A DNA stretch of 50,335 nt, from positions 1 through 50,335 of the forward strand of contig JAGWIC010000012.1 in assembly GCA_028866435.1 (NCBI GenBank). Direction: 5' to 3'. The notes below the pieces were generated by a model. It had not been told where the DNA came from, did not search any database, and saw only the letters and a list, made by a program, of their open reading frames with translations. The stretch is from Lysobacteraceae bacterium. GTDB taxonomy: Bacteria > Pseudomonadota > Gammaproteobacteria > Xanthomonadales > Rhodanobacteraceae. Both the position numbers and the translations under genes were made by a program. Shown piece after piece: positions 9,563 to 19,135 of this stretch (its first letter is position 1; every line of letters starts with the position of its first letter).

Positions 9563-11085
9563 CCGCCCGCTTCGACGTCCCCCGCGGCACCCCGGCCGAC
9601 GCGTTCGAGCGCAAGCGCCTGGCCGAAGTGCATCCCGCGGCATGGCGCAACCCCGAGCCGTCCGCGCCGTACCAGCTGGCGATCGTCGGCGCCGGGCCGG
9701 CCGGGCTGACCGCCGCCAGGGAAGCGGCAAGCCTCGGCGCCCGGGTGGCGCTGATCGAACGCCACCTGATCGGCGGCACCTGCTTCAACAGCGGCTGCAT
9801 CCCGTCCAAGACCCTGATCCGCACCGCCAGCGTGTACGCGGAAATGCGCGACGCCACCCGCTATGGCGCGCAGCGGCCGGCCGCCGACATCCGGGTCGAC
9901 TTCGCCGCCGCGATGGCGCGCCTGCGGCGCGTCCGCAGCCACCTCACCGCCACCACCTCGGTGCGCCGGCTGGCGGCCAGCGGCGTGGACGTGTTTTTCG
10001 GCCACACCCGTTTCGAGGGTGTCGACAGCCTCAGTGTCGACGGCCAGCCGTTGCGGTTCGAGAAGGCGCTCATCGCCACCGGTGCGCGGCCGCACATTCC
10101 CGACATTCCCGGCCTCAGGCAGGCCGGCTTCCTGACTAACGCCACCGTGTTCGACCTGACCGAATTGCCGCCGCGGCTGCTGGTGATCGGTGGTGGCCCG
10201 CTCGGCTGCGAGCTGGCCCAGGCCTTCCAGCGGCTCGGCTCGCGGGTCACCATCGTGCAGGACTGGCCGCTGTTCCTGCAGCACGAGGAGCGCGACGCCG
10301 CGCAGACCCTGTCCGACGCGTTCGCCCGCGACGGCATCGAGGTGCGCCTGAACACCGATGCCACCGCGGTGCGCGTGGAGGGCGGCGAAACGCTGGTCGA
10401 CCTGGTCAGCGCCGACTACCGCAGCACGATCCGGGTCGACGCCATCCTGGCCGGGGTCGGTCGCCGGCCCAACGTGCAGGGGCTGGCGCTGGAAGCGGCC
10501 GCGGTCGACTACGACGACCGCGGCGGTATCCGCGTCGACGACCAGCTGCGCAGCAGCAATCCGCTTATCTTCGCCGCCGGCGACGTCTGCCTGGAGGACA
10601 GGTACACCGACCTCGCCGAAGAATCGGCCCGCATCGTGGTGCGCAACGCCCTGCTGGGCGGTTGCGAGCGGCTGAGCGCGCTGGTGGTGCCCTGGTGCAC
10701 CTACACCGACCCCGAGATCGCCCACGTCGGCATGTACGTGCGCGAGGCAAACGCGCGCGGCATCCCGGTCAAGACCTTCACCGTCCCGATGCACCAGAAC
10801 GACCGCGCCGTGACCGACAGCGAGGAAGGCGGCTTCGTCAAGATCCATGTCCGCGAGGGCAGCGACACCATCCTCGGTGCCACCATCGTCTCCCGCGACG
10901 CCGGCGAGATGATCAACGAGATCACCCTGGCGATGGTGGCAGGCATCGGCTTGCGCACCCTGGCCCGGGTGATCCATGCCTACCCGACCAAGACCGAGGC
11001 GATCCGCGACGCCGCGATGGCCTACAACCGCACCCGGATGACGCCACGCCTGCTGGCGCGCCTGCATCGCTGGCTGGCGCGCTGA
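9559..11085 (+). CDS. Mercuric-reductase-like FAD-dependent pyridine nucleotide-disulfide oxidoreductase
   Basis: IVGAGPAGLTAAREAA, GGTCFNSGCIPSKTLI redox centre, FAAGDVCLEDRYTDLAEESARI, IHAYPTKTEAI; starts in ATGA overlap with the upstream gene. Confidence 0.88.
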   Translation: MTARFDVPRGTPADAFERKRLAEVHPAAWRNPEPSAPYQLAIVGAGPAGLTAAREAASLGARVALIERHLIGGTCFNSGCIPSKTLIRTASVYAEMRDATRYGAQRPAADIRVDFAAAMARLRRVRSHLTATTSVRRLAASGVDVFFGHTRFEGVDSLSVDGQPLRFEKALIATGARPHIPDIPGLRQAGFLTNATVFDLTELPPRLLVIGGGPLGCELAQAFQRLGSRVTIVQDWPLFLQHEERDAAQTLSDAFARDGIEVRLNTDATAVRVEGGETLVDLVSADYRSTIRVDAILAGVGRRPNVQGLALEAAAVDYDDRGGIRVDDQLRSSNPLIFAAGDVCLEDRYTDLAEESARIVVRNALLGGCERLSALVVPWCTYTDPEIAHVGMYVREANARGIPVKTFTVPMHQNDRAVTDSEEGGFVKIHVREGSDTILGATIVSRDAGEMINEITLAMVAGIGLRTLARVIHAYPTKTEAIRDAAMAYNRTRMTPRLLARLHRWLAR

Positions 11086-11170
11086 TCCGCTTACGCCCGC
11101 TTGCCGTGTGCCGGCCTACAATCGGACGCTCGCAGCCGCGCCCTTCCTCCACCTCACGCAAGGAAAACCT

Positions 11171-12076
11171 ATGCAACTCGGCATGATCGGTCTCGGCAAG
11201 ATGGGCGCCAACATGGCGCAGCGGCTGCTCGAGGGCGGCCACCGGGTCGTCGGCTTCGACCCGGCCGCACCGGCGCGCAAGCAGCTGGAAGAGCGTGGCG
11301 GCGGCTCCGCCGATTCGCTGCCGGCGCTGGTGCAGGCGTTGCCGGCGCCGCGCGTGCTGTGGCTGATGGTGCCCTCGGGCAAAGTCACCGACGACACCGT
11401 CACCGCCCTGCTCGGCCTGCTCGAAGCGGGCGACACCATGATCGACGGCGGCAACTCCAACTACAAGGATTCGCTCGGCCATGCGGCCCGCTGCGCCGGG
11501 CATGGCGTCCACTATGTCGACTGCGGCACCAGCGGCGGCGTGTGGGGCCTGGCCGAGGGCTACAGCATGATGATCGGCGGCGACGAGAGCGTGGTCGAAG
11601 GGCTGCGGCCGATCTTCGAAACGCTGGCGCCGGGCAAGGACAAGGGCTGGGGCCGGGTCGGCCCGGTCGGCGCCGGCCACTACACCAAGATGGTGCACAA
11701 CGGCATCGAATACGGCCTGATGCAGGCCTATGCCGAAGGCTTCTCGATACTCCAGCACAAGCAGGAGTTCGGCCTCGACCTGGCCCAGATCGGCGAGATC
11801 TGGCGCCACGGCAGCGTGGTGCGCTCGTGGCTGCTCGAACTCACCACCGATGCGCTGGGCAAGAACCCCGGCATGCAGGGCATCGCGCCGTACGTGGTCG
11901 ACTCCGGCGAAGGCCGCTGGACCGTCGATGCGGCGATCGAACTGAGCGTGTCCGCGCCGGTGATCACCCTGTCGCTGATGGAGCGCTTCCGCTCGCGCGA
12001 CAAGGATTCCTTCGCCGACAAGCTGCTCGCCTCCATGCGCAACGAATTCGGCGGCCACGCGATCACCCGGGAGTAA
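11171..12076 (+). CDS. gnd: 6-phosphogluconate dehydrogenase, decarboxylating (short GndA/YqeC-like type)
   Basis: MQLGMIGLGKMGANMAQRLLEGGHRVVGFD, IDGGNSNYKDS, CGTSGGVWGLAEGYSMMIGG, GHYTKMVHNGIEYGLMQAYAEGF. Confidence 0.93.
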   Translation: MQLGMIGLGKMGANMAQRLLEGGHRVVGFDPAAPARKQLEERGGGSADSLPALVQALPAPRVLWLMVPSGKVTDDTVTALLGLLEAGDTMIDGGNSNYKDSLGHAARCAGHGVHYVDCGTSGGVWGLAEGYSMMIGGDESVVEGLRPIFETLAPGKDKGWGRVGPVGAGHYTKMVHNGIEYGLMQAYAEGFSILQHKQEFGLDLAQIGEIWRHGSVVRSWLLELTTDALGKNPGMQGIAPYVVDSGEGRWTVDAAIELSVSAPVITLSLMERFRSRDKDSFADKLLASMRNEFGGHAITRE

Positions 12077-12277
12077 CTCCCGCGGTGGCGACGGCTCGCG
12101 CGTGCGGTCGAAACGAGCCGCCTGTCGGGCTTTCTCGGCCGGGTCGCGAATCCGTCTGTGCGGCCCCTATTTCCCCCGCTTCCTGGCCCATGGCGCCACC
12201 ATGGGGAACCAGAAGCGGTCGAGTTCTGCCCTCGCATAGCCGAATTTCCGCCTCGACCACCCAGGCCCGACAGGCGG

Positions 12278-12679
12278 CTAGCACACGCGGTCGGCCGGAT
12301 GGTGGACGCCGTCGTTCACGGGCACGGGCTCGAGCGCGAAGGGGTCGACGCCCTCGAGGCATCCCACGTTGTAGCCATACTGGTCCGGAAACGAACGACG
12401 CTGGTGATGCGTGTAGATTCCGCAGACGGCGCAGAAATAATGCTTCGCGACCCGGCTGTTGAACTGATAAAGCCGCAATGCCTCGTGGCCCGTGAGCACG
12501 GTGATGCCGGACAGGGCCACCGAGGCCACGATGGCGCCCCGCCTGCGGCAAAAGGAGCAATCGCAGCGACGCGGATAGACGATGCCATCGGGCAGGTCGA
12601 GTTCCAGCACCACCGCGCCGCAGTGGCAGGAGAGCCGATGCCTGGGCAGGATCGCGACGCCGGCAACCGATTTGATCAT
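12278..12679 (-). CDS. GFA (glutathione-dependent formaldehyde-activating) family protein
   Basis: CHCGAVVLELDLP, RRCDCSFCRRRGA, HYFCAVCGIYTHHQRR zinc-binding Cys pattern. Confidence 0.9.
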   Translation of the reverse strand: MIKSVAGVAILPRHRLSCHCGAVVLELDLPDGIVYPRRCDCSFCRRRGAIVASVALSGITVLTGHEALRLYQFNSRVAKHYFCAVCGIYTHHQRRSFPDQYGYNVGCLEGVDPFALEPVPVNDGVHHPADRVC

Positions 12680-12790
12680 GGGGGCTCGGAAAGAACGTGG
12701 TCATGCGGCATGACGCCGGGGTGACGGGTCGGCTGCGGCGGCGCCGGGCGTGCCCGCTGGCGTCCGCCACGACCCGCCGCGGGTGGTGGC

Positions 12791-13204
12791 CTAGCGATGA
12801 AACTCGCCGCACCGTTCGGGCTGGTAGGTGATCTCCTTGACCTGCACCCGCAGCATGCCGCCGCCCGGCTTGGGCCACTCGATCGCGTCACCCTGCGAAA
12901 GCCCGAGCATCGCACTGCCGACCGGCGCCAGGATGGAAATGGTCTTTCCGCTGGAATCGACATCCCTGGGGTATACGAGCGTCAACTCGAACTCCTCGCT
13001 GGAGGATTCCACCACGAATCGCACCGTCGAGTTCATCGTGACCACGGTCGGCGGCATCTCCTTCGGCTCCACCAGCCGGGCCGTCGCCAACTCCGCCTCC
13101 AGTTCCGCCCGCCCCATGAACGCGCCGTCCGGCAGCGAGCCCATGAGGGCGTCCAGCCGGTCCGCATCCAGGGTCGAGATGATGATTTCGGGTCTGTTCG
13201 TCAT
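12791..13204 (-). CDS. rnk: Regulator of nucleoside diphosphate kinase (Rnk)/GreA-GreB-like C-terminal domain protein
   Basis: MTNRPEIIISTLDADRLDALMGSL...TVRFVVESSSEEFELTLVYPRDVDSSGKTISILAPVGSAMLGLSQGDAIEW. Confidence 0.88.
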   Translation of the reverse strand: MTNRPEIIISTLDADRLDALMGSLPDGAFMGRAELEAELATARLVEPKEMPPTVVTMNSTVRFVVESSSEEFELTLVYPRDVDSSGKTISILAPVGSAMLGLSQGDAIEWPKPGGGMLRVQVKEITYQPERCGEFHR

Positions 13205-13296
13205 GTCTTCCTCCACGACATCGAGCTGCAGCAGGCGGACTTCCACTCATGGGCGCTTCAACGCGCAAATCAGGCGGCGGGGCCGCCGCTCGCGCA

Positions 13297-13632
13297 CTAG
13301 GTCTTGCGGCGGGCCGGCGGCTTCGGCCTGGGCAACGGCATCAGATGCGCGGTTTCCAGGATCAGGCGCCGAAGGGCGTCCGAATCGTCGAGCAGCTCGT
13401 CGGCAACGGGGTAGTCCTTGGCGCCAGGATAGGGCGGCCGCTGCGGCAGGTGGGGCGCAAGGGCCGCGGCGGCGGCGGACGGCTTGACGAAGAGACTGTT
13501 GTCGCAGGCGAAGGCGACGACCTTGCCGTCGACGTACAGGGCGTACTCGCCGAACATCTTCCGCTGCGTCAGCCTGTCGCCGAGGGCGATCTGGTCCGTC
13601 AGATAGTCGATGTAGTCAAGATCGGTAGCCAT
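13297..13632 (-). CDS. TfoX/Sxy family N-terminal domain protein
   Basis: MATDLDYIDYLTDQIALGDRLTQRKMFGEYALYVDGKVVAFACDNSLFVKPS. Confidence 0.85.
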   Translation of the reverse strand: MATDLDYIDYLTDQIALGDRLTQRKMFGEYALYVDGKVVAFACDNSLFVKPSAAAAALAPHLPQRPPYPGAKDYPVADELLDDSDALRRLILETAHLMPLPRPKPPARRKT

Positions 13633-13687
13633 GCGGTTCGTGCCATCCCCTGCGTGGGTTGAAATGATAAGGCGGTACCGCGCTACC

Positions 13688-14134
13688 TCAAAGCTCCAGC
13701 TCAAGAGCCGCTCCCGCCGGCAATGCCCGCCACTGCAGGTCGAGTTCGCCGATGCGATCGCGGATGGCAAGGATATCGCCACAGGCCAGCGGCAGGGGCG
13801 GGCACTCGCGGGCACCACAGGTGACCCGATACAGATCGAGCAGGTCCGCCGGCGAGCCTGCAGCGCCGGACCAGGCGTCGCCCTGAATCACCTCGACCAG
13901 GCGCTCCACGCCATCACTCTCCGTCTCGGCGCCCATCCTGGCGATGGCCTCCCCGTCACGGACCCGGCCGAGGAAGCCGCGTCTGTGCAGGGTGCTTTCC
14001 ACAGCGTAGTGCACCATGTCGTGCGGAATGATGCCCTGCTTCGGGCAGTCGACGGATTCGCTGAGGTCGCCCCGATAAACGACCATCCGGTCGTACTTGC
14101 CGTTGCCCTTCACGAAGGAAATCTTCATCGCCAT
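13688..14134 (-). CDS. Hypothetical protein (148 aa)
   Basis: MAMKISFVKGNGKYDRMVVYRGDLSESVDCPKQGIIPHDMVHYAVESTL...; coding-like, family not recognised. Confidence 0.7.
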   Translation of the reverse strand: MAMKISFVKGNGKYDRMVVYRGDLSESVDCPKQGIIPHDMVHYAVESTLHRRGFLGRVRDGEAIARMGAETESDGVERLVEVIQGDAWSGAAGSPADLLDLYRVTCGARECPPLPLACGDILAIRDRIGELDLQWRALPAGAALELEL

Positions 14135-14213
14135 GTCCGGAAAGTCGAGGGAGTCGGGCCCAGATTTGTAGCACTCGATGGCAATCCGCCGCCGCCGTGC
14201 ATGCTACGAAGCC

Positions 14214-14918
14214 TCAACCCAGGCGCAGCAGCTTGCGTACGGCGGGCAGGTTGCGGCGGCTGATTTCGGGGCTGCTCTCGGTGCCGTCGAGGCGGGCCAG
14301 CACGCGGCCGTCGGGGAGCGTTTTCAGGCCGAGAAGGCGGGCCGGGGGCACCAGGCAGTTGCGGTGCAGGCGGATCAGTTGCGCGGGGTAGGCTTCCTCG
14401 AGCTGGCGCAGCGAGTCCTCGATCAGCAGTTCGCCGCGGCGATGCTGCACGACGACGTATTTCTCCTCGGCGATCAGGCACAGCACTTCGTCCAGCGCGA
14501 TGCGCACCTGTTCGGCGCCGAGGCGGCCGTGCAGGTAGGCGACGGTATCGCGCGGGGTTTCGTCCAGCCGCCGTTGCGCGCGCTGCAGCGCTTCGCGCAG
14601 GCGTTCGAGCCGTACCGGCTTGAGCAGGTAGTCGACCGCGCCCAGCTCGAATGCGGTGAGCGCGTGGCTGTCGTAGGCGGTGCAGAAGATCACGTGCGGG
14701 CGACCGCGCGGGGCCAGCCGCTGGGCGAGGGCGATGCCGTCGATGCCGGGCATGTTGATGTCGAGCAGCAGCGCGTCCGGCTGCAGCTCGTCGAGCAGGC
14801 CGAGCGCGGCCTCGCCGTCGTCGACGCTGCCGACGATCTCGACCCCCTCGCATTCGCCGGCCAGGGCGATCAGTCGCGCCCGCGCCAGCGGTTCGTCGTC
14901 GACGACAAGCAGGCGCAT
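14214..14918 (-). CDS. LytTR-family response regulator (AlgR-like)
   Basis: MRLLVVDDEPLARARLIAL..DALLLDINMPGIDGI receiver domain plus LytTR DNA-binding domain (EKYVVVQHRRGELLIEDSLRQLEEAYPAQLIRLHRNCLV). Confidence 0.93.
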   Translation of the reverse strand: MRLLVVDDEPLARARLIALAGECEGVEIVGSVDDGEAALGLLDELQPDALLLDINMPGIDGIALAQRLAPRGRPHVIFCTAYDSHALTAFELGAVDYLLKPVRLERLREALQRAQRRLDETPRDTVAYLHGRLGAEQVRIALDEVLCLIAEEKYVVVQHRRGELLIEDSLRQLEEAYPAQLIRLHRNCLVPPARLLGLKTLPDGRVLARLDGTESSPEISRRNLPAVRKLLRLG

Positions 14919-15970
14919 CAGCCGGGCCGCCCCGGCAGTTGCAGCAGCACCACGAAGCGGTCGCCCTGCACGCCGGCCTCGACCACCGCCTGCGGGCCGT
15001 AGCGGTAGGCGACGCGCTTGCGCACGTTGTCCAGGCCGTGGCCGTTGCCCGGCGCGGCCGGCGTGTCCGGCAGCGGGTTGACGATCTCGATGCGCACGCC
15101 GCTGCCCTCGCGGCGGCCGCGCAGCAGCACCTCGCCGCCGCCGCGGATCGGCTGGATGCCGTGGCGCACGGCGTTCTCGACCAGCGGCTGCAGCAGCAGG
15201 CGCGGCAACGGGAAGTCGGCGGGCAGCGCGTCGATGTCGCGCTGGATGCGCAGGCGCGGACCGAGGCGCAGCTGCTCGATGGCGAGGTAGCGCTCGACCA
15301 GGGCCAGTTCCTCGCCGAGCGTGCCGTCGCCGATGTCGTGCTGGCCCAGCGCGGCGCGGAACAGCTCGCACAGATCTTCCACGGTGCGCTCGGCCGCGGC
15401 GGGGTCGACCCGGATCAGGGCCGCCACCGTGTTCATGCTGTTGAACAGGAAATGGGGCCGGATGCGCGCCTGCAGGGCCTCGACCTGGGCGCGGCTGACC
15501 GCGGCCAGCCGCGCCTGCCACTGGGTCAGCACGTAGAAATAGCGCAGCATGGCCGCGCCGAGCAGGGCGGCGATCAGTGTGTTGTCGCGCACGAACGTCA
15601 GCATGCTGCTGCCGATCATCTCCATGTCCAGCGCGCGGTCGAGCCAGCGCGCGGTGCTGCTGGCGGCGAACACGATCAGCACGATGATCAGCCAGACCCC
15701 GAGGTACGGCATCCGCCCGGGCAGCCGCAGCAGCACGGTGCGCAGCTTGCACAGCGTCACCGCGATCACCATCGCCAGCCAGGTCACGAACAGCATGCTG
15801 ACGCTGTACGCTTGCCAGTCGCGCTGGTCGTCGCGCGCCAGCCACATCACGGTGACGGTCAGCGCGCCGACGACGAACAACGCGAACAACGCCGGCAGCT
15901 GGCAGAAGTCCGGCAACGGGCTCTGTTCGACCACGCCGTGCGGGCGTCTGGGGGGCGGGAAGGCGCGCAT
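14918..15970 (-). CDS. LytS/AlgZ-like sensor histidine kinase
   Basis: Four or more TM segments, LQARIRPHFLFNSMNTVAALIR HisKA-like box and LLQPLVENAVRHGIQP; shares its boundary base with the regulator gene. Confidence 0.93.
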   Translation of the reverse strand: MRAFPPPRRPHGVVEQSPLPDFCQLPALFALFVVGALTVTVMWLARDDQRDWQAYSVSMLFVTWLAMVIAVTLCKLRTVLLRLPGRMPYLGVWLIIVLIVFAASSTARWLDRALDMEMIGSSMLTFVRDNTLIAALLGAAMLRYFYVLTQWQARLAAVSRAQVEALQARIRPHFLFNSMNTVAALIRVDPAAAERTVEDLCELFRAALGQHDIGDGTLGEELALVERYLAIEQLRLGPRLRIQRDIDALPADFPLPRLLLQPLVENAVRHGIQPIRGGGEVLLRGRREGSGVRIEIVNPLPDTPAAPGNGHGLDNVRKRVAYRYGPQAVVEAGVQGDRFVVLLQLPGRPG

Positions 15971-15999
15971 GCCGCCAGTATGCCGCAGGCCCGGGCCGG

Positions 16000-16671
16000 T
16001 CAAGGAATCCGGACGAACCGCTGCCCCAGCCAGCGACGCAGGTCGGCAATTTCCTCGGCGCACACCGAATGCGCCATCGGGTAGCTGTGCCAGTCCACCG
16101 CGTAGCCCAGCGACTGCAGCAGTGCGTGCGATTCCACCCCGCGCTGCGGCACCACCACCGGATCGGCGCTGCCGTGGCCCCAGAAGATCGGCGTGGCGGC
16201 ATTCGCGCCGGCGCGCTCGGCCGCCAGCGTGGCCGCCAGCGGCAGGTAGGCCGACAGCACGATGATGCCGGCCAGCCGCTGCGGGTGCCGCAAGCCGGCA
16301 GCCAGGGCGATCGCGCCGCCCTGCGAAAAGCCGGCCAGCACGATCCGCTCGCTGGGCACGCCGCGCTCGTGCTCGCGCGCGATCAGCGCCTCCACCTCGG
16401 CGAACGAGGCGCGCATGCCGGCCTCGTCCTGGCGTGCGTTGAGGTCGAAGCCGGCGATGTCGTACCAGGCCCGCATCGGCACGCCGCCGTTGATCGTCAC
16501 CGGCCGCACCGGCGCATGCGGGAACACGAAGCGCAGCGCCGGCCAGTCGGGCGCCACCAGCTCCGGCACGATCGGCGCGAAGTCGTTGCCGTCGGCGCCC
16601 AGGCCGTGCAGCCAGATGACGCTGTAGCGGGGATGGGCGGCGGTTTCGTGTTCGACGGTCGGCAGGGGCAT
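16000..16671 (-). CDS. Phospholipase/carboxylesterase family alpha/beta hydrolase
   Basis: WLHGLGADGNDFAPIVPEL, GFSQGGAIALA nucleophile elbow, GHGSADPVVP, AHSVCAEEI. Confidence 0.9.
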   Translation of the reverse strand: MPLPTVEHETAAHPRYSVIWLHGLGADGNDFAPIVPELVAPDWPALRFVFPHAPVRPVTINGGVPMRAWYDIAGFDLNARQDEAGMRASFAEVEALIAREHERGVPSERIVLAGFSQGGAIALAAGLRHPQRLAGIIVLSAYLPLAATLAAERAGANAATPIFWGHGSADPVVVPQRGVESHALLQSLGYAVDWHSYPMAHSVCAEEIADLRRWLGQRFVRIP

Positions 16672-16734
16672 GGCACGGATCGACGGCGGGGGAAGGGCCG
16701 CCATCGTAGCAGTCACCACCATCCCCCTCGCCCT

Positions 16735-16819
16735 GTAGGAGCCCGCTGGCGGGCGATGCCGTTGCTCTGATGGTTGGAGAGATTCAGAACAACAGCATCG
16801 CCCGCCAGCGGGCTCCTAC
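16735..16819. repeat. REP/BIME inverted-repeat element, family A copy 2 (co-varying variant)
   Basis: GTAGGAGCCCGCTGGCGGGCGATGC ... GCATCGCCCGCCAGCGGGCTCCTAC. Confidence 0.9.
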
Positions 16820-16831
16820 AACGACGGCGGG

Positions 16832-18991
16832 TTATTTTTCGACGTCCAGCCCCAGCTCGTAGGCGAAGAACGTCAGGCCGATGGCGGTGTCGCCCACGCG
16901 CTGGCTGAAGGGGGCGCCGATGCCGTGGCCGGCGTTCATGCGGGTGAGCAGCAGGATCGGCCGGTTCGAGCGGCTGGCGTTCTGCAGGGCGGCGGTGAAC
17001 TTGCGCGATTGCCACGGTGCCACGCGCGGGTCGTTGGCGCCGGTGGTCATCAGCACCGCCGGGTAGGCGGTCTGCGGCCGCACGTTCTGCAATGGCGAGT
17101 AGGCCAGGGTGGCCTTGAACTGCGCCGGGTCGCCGATGCTGCCGTATTCGCTGACATTGTACGCGCCGTTGGCGAAGGCGGTCTCGTGGCGCAGCATGTC
17201 GTAGATGCCGACCCTGGCCACCACCGCGCGGTAGTCGCCGGGATGCTGCACGATCTGCGCGCCCATCAGCAGGCCGCCGTTGCTGCCGCCGAGGATGCCC
17301 AGGTGCGCGCGGTCGGTCCAGTGGCTGTCGACGAGCGCCAGCGCGGCGGCGTGGAAGTCGTCGAACACGTTCTGCTTGTGCAGCTGCTGCCCCTGCGTGT
17401 GCCACCGCTCGCCGTTCTCGTTGCCGCCGCGGATATTGGCGTAGGCCAGCACGCCGCCGCGTTCCAGCCAGGCCAGGTAGGGCCCGATGAAGCCGGGCTT
17501 GACCGGGATGTCGAAGCCGCCGTAGCCGTACAGGATGGTGGGCCGCGCGCCGTTCGGGGTGGTGCCCGGCAGCGACAGCACGGTCACCGGAATCGTCGTG
17601 CCGTCTTTCGATGTGCCGTCGATGCGTTGCACGACCACCTTCGAGTAGTCGGCCGCCGGCTTCACCTCGAACACGGTTTTCAGGCGGCCGCTGTTGCCGT
17701 CGTACTCGGCCCAGCGGGTGGGCGTGGTCCAGCCGCTGTAGCTGATCAGCGCCCGCGCCTGCCCGGCTTCGGAAGCGATATCGCCCACGCCGCTGCCGTG
17801 CGCCGGCAGTGGCAGGCGGCGCACGAATTTCGCCGCATGGTCGTACTGCTCCACCCACCAGTCCGGTCCCCAGCTGCGCACCACCAGGAAGCCCTCGCCG
17901 AGCGGTGCCACCTGCTGCAGCGCGCCCTCGCGCTGGCCCCCCAGCACCTCGCCGGCCTTGCCGCTGGCGTCCACCGCCAGCAGCTTGCCGCGCGGCGCGC
18001 CGGCGAAGCTGGCCACATACAGGCGCTGGCCCACCCAGCCGGCGAAGCGCACGTCGGCGGCATCGCCCAGCGCCTGCTTCCACGCGTCGCCTTCGCGCAG
18101 CCATAGCTCGGCCGGGCCGCCGTCGCCGACGTTGGCCAGCACCGCAAGCTGCTTCGCGCCGGGCGAGGAAAGCAGCCGGTATTCGGCCACCCTGGAGTAA
18201 TCCTTGCCGAACACCGCGACGTCTTTCGCGGCCGCTTCGCCCAGCACGTGGTGCACCAGCGCGGCGTGGAACTGCACCACCTCGCGCCCCGCGGGCGGCG
18301 GCGGGAAGCGCACGTAGGTGAAGCCCTTTTCATCCGCATCCCAGGCCAGCCCCTGCGGCGTGGTGCCGCCGCCGGCCCACGGCAGGCTGTCGGCCAGGGT
18401 CTTGCCGCTGGCCACGTCGAGCACATGGATGGTGGTCAGCTCGCTGCCGCCCTCGGCCGTGCCATAGGCCAGGTAACGGCCGCTGGGCGAAGGCCAGTAG
18501 CCGGTGATCGCGGTGCGGCCGTGGTCGGCATTCGGATCCACCAGGGTTTTCGCCGCGCCCTCTGGCCACGCCTGCGCGATCAGCACGGGCTGCGGCTGCG
18601 GCGGTGTCTGCTGCAGGTAGAACAGGGTGTTGCCGGCCAGCGTCGGGCCGGAGCGGGTGGTCGAGGTGATCGCCAGCTGCCGCACCCGCGCGGCGATCGC
18701 CCGCGCCTGCGGCATCGCCGCGAGCCGCGCCTCGGTATAGGCGTTCTGCGCGGCGATCCACTGCTGCACGCGGGGATCGTGCGGGTTCTCCAGCCAGCGG
18801 TAGGGATCGGCCACGGTGACGCCGTGGAACACGCTGGACGCCGCCCGCGCCGGGGTCGCGGGCGGCAGCTGCTGGCCGGGGTCGATCAGCGCGGTCTTGC
18901 CCGGTTCGCGCGGCGTCGGCGGGATCGGCGGCAGCTGCGCGGCGGCAGCGGCACTGCACAGGCAGGCGGCAAGGAGGAGGGCGAGGCGCAT
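16832..18991 (-). CDS. Prolyl oligopeptidase family (S9) serine peptidase
   Basis: 719 aa with signal peptide; YRWLENPHDPRVQQWIAAQNAYTEARL, GGSNGGLLMG nucleophile, NAGHG catalytic His region. Confidence 0.93.
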   Translation of the reverse strand: MRLALLLAACLCSAAAAAQLPPIPPTPREPGKTALIDPGQQLPPATPARAASSVFHGVTVADPYRWLENPHDPRVQQWIAAQNAYTEARLAAMPQARAIAARVRQLAITSTTRSGPTLAGNTLFYLQQTPPQPQPVLIAQAWPEGAAKTLVDPNADHGRTAITGYWPSPSGRYLAYGTAEGGSELTTIHVLDVASGKTLADSLPWAGGGTTPQGLAWDADEKGFTYVRFPPPPAGREVVQFHAALVHHVLGEAAAKDVAVFGKDYSRVAEYRLLSSPGAKQLAVLANVGDGGPAELWLREGDAWKQALGDAADVRFAGWVGQRLYVASFAGAPRGKLLAVDASGKAGEVLGGQREGALQQVAPLGEGFLVVRSWGPDWWVEQYDHAAKFVRRLPLPAHGSGVGDIASEAGQARALISYSGWTTPTRWAEYDGNSGRLKTVFEVKPAADYSKVVVQRIDGTSKDGTTIPVTVLSLPGTTPNGARPTILYGYGGFDIPVKPGFIGPYLAWLERGGVLAYANIRGGNENGERWHTQGQQLHKQNVFDDFHAAALALVDSHWTDRAHLGILGGSNGGLLMGAQIVQHPGDYRAVVARVGIYDMLRHETAFANGAYNVSEYGSIGDPAQFKATLAYSPLQNVRPQTAYPAVLMTTGANDPRVAPWQSRKFTAALQNASRSNRPILLLTRMNAGHGIGAPFSQRVGDTAIGLTFFAYELGLDVEK

Positions 18992-19135
18992 GCGAACTCT
19001 CCGTGGGCGGGACAGGTGCGCAGGGTAGCGCCATGCGGCGAACGCTGCAGCGCCGGGCAGGGGTGACTTCCGGCAGGGTCGGCCGCGTGCGCCCGGCGGG
19101 CTCGGTTATGCTGGTTTTTTACCTGGGGACCATCC

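Noticed and set aside
12068-12082. Hairpin CGGGAG-TAA-CTCCCG at the gnd stop codon
   Set aside because: Only a 6-bp stem with the stop codon as loop and no T-tract; could easily be chance in GC-rich sequence.
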